Shown here one piece after another: positions 15,431 to 16,933 of a stretch of DNA of 16,933 bases (within the stretch, counting starts at the first letter, position 1; each line of letters opens with the position of its first letter). The stretch spans positions 1-16,933 of the forward strand of contig CALMVM010000360.1 in NCBI GenBank assembly GCA_937873255.1. Direction: 5' to 3'. The DNA is from an uncultured Verrucomicrobiota bacterium. GTDB lineage: Bacteria; Verrucomicrobiota; Verrucomicrobiia; Chthoniobacterales; SZAS-18. A program made the position numbers and the translations under genes. The notes below the pieces were generated by a model. It was not told where the DNA came from and did not search any database. It saw only the letters and a program-made list of their open reading frames with translations.

Positions 15431-15825
15431 ATCTTCATCCACGGGGGCCGCACCTGCTGGACACCAGCGCGGTGATCATCTTGGCCCGGCTCCGACAAGC
15501 GGCCGCGCCGGATGCCCTCGTGGGATTTCCCACGCTCGGTGAACTTGCCGTCGGCATTGCCCGCGCGCGTGATCCCCGGCAAGAGGAAGGGCGGATTCGC
15601 GCGGCCCTAGGGGCAAGCCGCGTGCTGCTTCCAACACTTGCGACGGTGCGTCACTACGGCGAGACGGTAACTGCCCTCCAGCGATTGGGAAAGCCGATCC
15701 CGATCAACGATGCGTGAAATGCCGCGCTCGCTCTCGAACACGACGTGCCGCTCTTGGCCGATGACGCGCATTTCGCTCGCGTGCCTAGGCTGAAATATAT
15801 TCCAGCGCGACTGGCTGTGCGCTGA
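15427..15825 (+). pseudogene. vapC: PIN-domain toxin (VapC family) with premature TGA
   Basis: From GTG at 15427 the frame begins HLLDTSAVIILARL with the first PIN acidic residue, followed by FPTLGELAVGIARA with the conserved glutamate. At PIPINDA it meets TGA (15715-15717). Reading on in the same frame gives NAALALEHDVPLLADDAHFA and VPRLKYIP, ending at TGA 15823-15825, the exact remainder of a VapC of 132 codons. In VapC proteins the NDxW motif has Trp at this place, so TGG to TGA is the simplest change. The 96-residue product keeps three acidic residues but loses the last one (ADDAHF). VapC enzymes are Mg-dependent RNases that cut tRNA or rRNA; this allele is probably inactive. Confidence 0.88.
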
Positions 15826-15889
15826 GAGGTTAGGCGCAAATGGCGGGATTAAAATCACAAACCACCAATGTAATCGCTTTGAAAAATTA

Positions 15890-15916
15890 GGTTGATTTGG
15901 TTGATTTGGTTGATAT
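15890..15916 (+). repeat. Three tandem 9-bp repeats upstream of the MbcA/Xre-type antitoxin
   Basis: GGTTGATTT occurs at 15890-15898 and 15899-15907, and as GGTTGATAT at 15908-15916. The array overlaps the likely -35 and -10 of the next gene, so it is a good candidate operator for autorepression by that antitoxin. It is also a possible slippage-prone element. The repeats are directly seen, the role is inferred. Confidence 0.6.
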
Positions 15917-15919
15917 ACT
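15892..15919 (+). promoter_or_regulatory. Probable promoter of the MbcA/Xre-type antitoxin
   Basis: TTGATT (15892-15897) and TATACT (15914-15919) are 16 bp apart. Both lie in or next to the 9-bp repeats. The -10 ends 9 bp before the ATG at 15929, and no Shine-Dalgarno lies between, so a leaderless or nearly leaderless mRNA is expected. Confidence 0.45.
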
Positions 15920-15928
15920 GCGGGCACC

Positions 15929-16744
15929 ATGAACCCGTCTCTACCAAATCAGCCGACAGCACGCCATTCCACAAACAGGGGTAAGCAGCACTCGACAAGA
16001 GATGCTGACCGCGTGGAACAAGAGTCTGATAACCAATCGGCCTACTTACGCGGGATCGTGGACACTTTGAAGGAGCAACTCGAGTCCTTGCAGGAACTTG
16101 ATCATGGATTGCGCGGTCTTTTCTTGGATATCACTAAGAAGAGGCCGGCCGGGGGCAAATTAGGGTTTATCGTTCGCGTAAACGCCGATGGTTCCCTTGT
16201 TGAAGACGAGGAATACGAATGCCGAGTTCCTGCGGAAAAGGACGACAAATCTGCTCGGCGGCTGGATAAAATCAATCCGGTTACCCCTGGCCATGTTCCG
16301 GGCCTCGATGAGGTGCTCTACGGTTTCGCCCCTCCAGCGGATGATCCTTTGGCTGCTGCTAGAAAACGCGGCATCCAAGCTGCCTCGCATCTACAGCAGA
16401 TGGAAGGCGGTTCTTGGACTGGGGCGGAACTTAAGAGCCAGTTCGATGTGAATGCCGCCACTCTCCACCGCCGCCGCAAAGAGCATCGCGTCGTCTTTTG
16501 GCGCGATGCTCGCAATGCCTTTCACTACCCACGTTGGCAGTTCACAGTCGCCGGCGCTCTCCGTCCCGGTATTCAGGAAGTTTTGGAGATTTTCCGGAGC
16601 GACGATGGATGGAGGCTGACCCAATATTTTTTAACCCCGCGACAGCAATTGGACAACAAGACACCCCTTGACCTCATCACCTATGGACAAATCGATCGCG
16701 TTATCACCCACGCTAAGCACAGCAACGAGGAGAACACCTGGTGA
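15929..16744 (+). CDS. MbcA/ParS/Xre-type antitoxin with long N-terminal extension
   Basis: A 271-residue protein. The C-terminal third matches the antitoxin Xre/MbcA/ParS toxin-binding domain (DUF2384): PGIQEVLEIF, then SDDGWRLTQYFLTP and NKTPLDLITYGQIDRVITHA (about 213-262). Before it is a helix-turn-helix-like block (WTGAELKSQFDVNAATLHRR, about 163-182, then FHYPRWQF), the common layout for antitoxins of RES/ParT-type toxins that modify NAD or other enzymes. The first 140 residues are hydrophilic, with a coil-like stretch (IVDTLKEQLESLQELDHGLR) and no known domain. Lower GC and more mixed codon use than genes to the left suggest acquisition. A short partner frame follows 4 bp later. The antitoxin role is family-based. 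Confidence 0.8.
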   Translation: MNPSLPNQPTARHSTNRGKQHSTRDADRVEQESDNQSAYLRGIVDTLKEQLESLQELDHGLRGLFLDITKKRPAGGKLGFIVRVNADGSLVEDEEYECRVPAEKDDKSARRLDKINPVTPGHVPGLDEVLYGFAPPADDPLAAARKRGIQAASHLQQMEGGSWTGAELKSQFDVNAATLHRRRKEHRVVFWRDARNAFHYPRWQFTVAGALRPGIQEVLEIFRSDDGWRLTQYFLTPRQQLDNKTPLDLITYGQIDRVITHAKHSNEENTW

Positions 16745-16748
16745 ATTT

Positions 16749-16913
16749 GTGCGGCCGCCGAGCCAGGAGGAATTTGACCTGTTGCCACTCAGCGCAATGG
16801 CCAAATCCATTGAAGGTTTGCATATTCGCATTGGCAGCCGTGACAAGAAGACAGGTCGGTTTCGGTCTGCAATCGACTTTACTGCCTATCCGAATAATCC
16901 TGCGGCACGGTAG
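16749..16913 (+). CDS. Short partner protein, possibly a truncated toxin
   Basis: From GTG at 16749, 4 bp after the antitoxin stop, the frame gives 54 residues (RPPSQEEFDLLPLSAMAKSI, EGLHIRIGSRDKKTGRFRSA and IDFTAYPNNPAAR) and ends at TAG 16911-16913. It sits where the RES toxin is expected behind an MbcA/ParS-type antitoxin, and its start resembles the RPP...LP leader of such proteins, but it is far too short for one. I cannot name a family. A frame at 16668 is longer but overlaps the antitoxin gene. A strong AGGAGG at 16765-16770 lies inside the gene, and the ATG at 16797 is a possible late start. A frameshift or truncation near 16905 is possible; the window ends before this can be judged. 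Confidence 0.45.
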   Translation: MRPPSQEEFDLLPLSAMAKSIEGLHIRIGSRDKKTGRFRSAIDFTAYPNNPAAR

Positions 16914-16933
16914 GCGATGAGGCCGCAGACGAG

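Noticed and set aside
15715..15717. UGA read as tryptophan (alternative code) in VapC
   Set aside because: Other intact genes here, such as the adaptor and the antitoxin, end in TGA at natural lengths.
15890..15916. CRISPR or plasmid-type iterons
   Set aside because: Only three abutting 9-bp units without spacers, located inside a promoter; no rep or cas gene is visible.
16668..16748. Upstream ATG starts for the short last gene
   Set aside because: They would re-read the conserved antitoxin C-terminus in another frame; the GTG at 16749 just after the stop is more natural.

Overview
The window looks like a GC-rich Gram-negative chromosome. A verrucomicrobial (Opitutae-like) source is my best guess from gene content and codon bias, but no marker gene proves it. 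Coding strands have strong G/C third positions up to about 15.8 kb. The last kilobase is visibly less GC-rich, which suggests a separate origin.

Layout. (1) Positions 2-3667, minus: a very large protein related to soluble adenylyl cyclase, with tandem cyclase domains, an AAA-type NTPase and a TPR-like tail; it runs off the left edge. (2) 3852-5604, minus: a DUF47/PhoU-like gene followed by a PiT phosphate permease, a classic low-affinity phosphate uptake pair. (3) 5605-6710: gene debris. It holds a coding-like plus-strand scrap, a truncated ADP-ribosylglycohydrolase, a large stem-loop, and a short-chain dehydrogenase that has lost its middle third. (4) 6906-8114, plus: a lone HlyD/RND-type membrane fusion protein. 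(5) 8144-12700, minus: a polysaccharide synthesis and export locus. In transcription order it has an ABC-2 permease and ATPase (Wzm/Wzt type), a sulfotransferase-like domain broken by a one-base frameshift, and a GlfT2-like galactofuranosyltransferase. A secreted right-handed beta-helix protein (12908-14584) lies just upstream on the same strand. (6) 14954-14992: the 5' half of a tRNA-Leu(CAA), cut in the anticodon loop, which marks the edge of a foreign segment. (7) 15206-16913, plus: two toxin-antitoxin-like modules. The first is a small antitoxin plus a PIN/VapC toxin killed by a TGA in its conserved NDxW motif. The second is an MbcA/ParS/Xre-type antitoxin followed by a short, apparently truncated partner.

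How the genes may work together. The most interesting block is region 5. A GlfT2-type polymerase next to a two-gene ABC exporter resembles the mycobacterial galactan gene set, here with a sulfotransferase-like domain in the same reading frame as the transferase. Restoring one base would give a single 942-residue sulfotransferase-glycosyltransferase protein. The sulfotransferase part also lacks the usual PAPS-loop lysine, so it may be a decaying or repurposed domain. The cyclase protein appears to build one composite active site from two half-sites, as mammalian sAC does.
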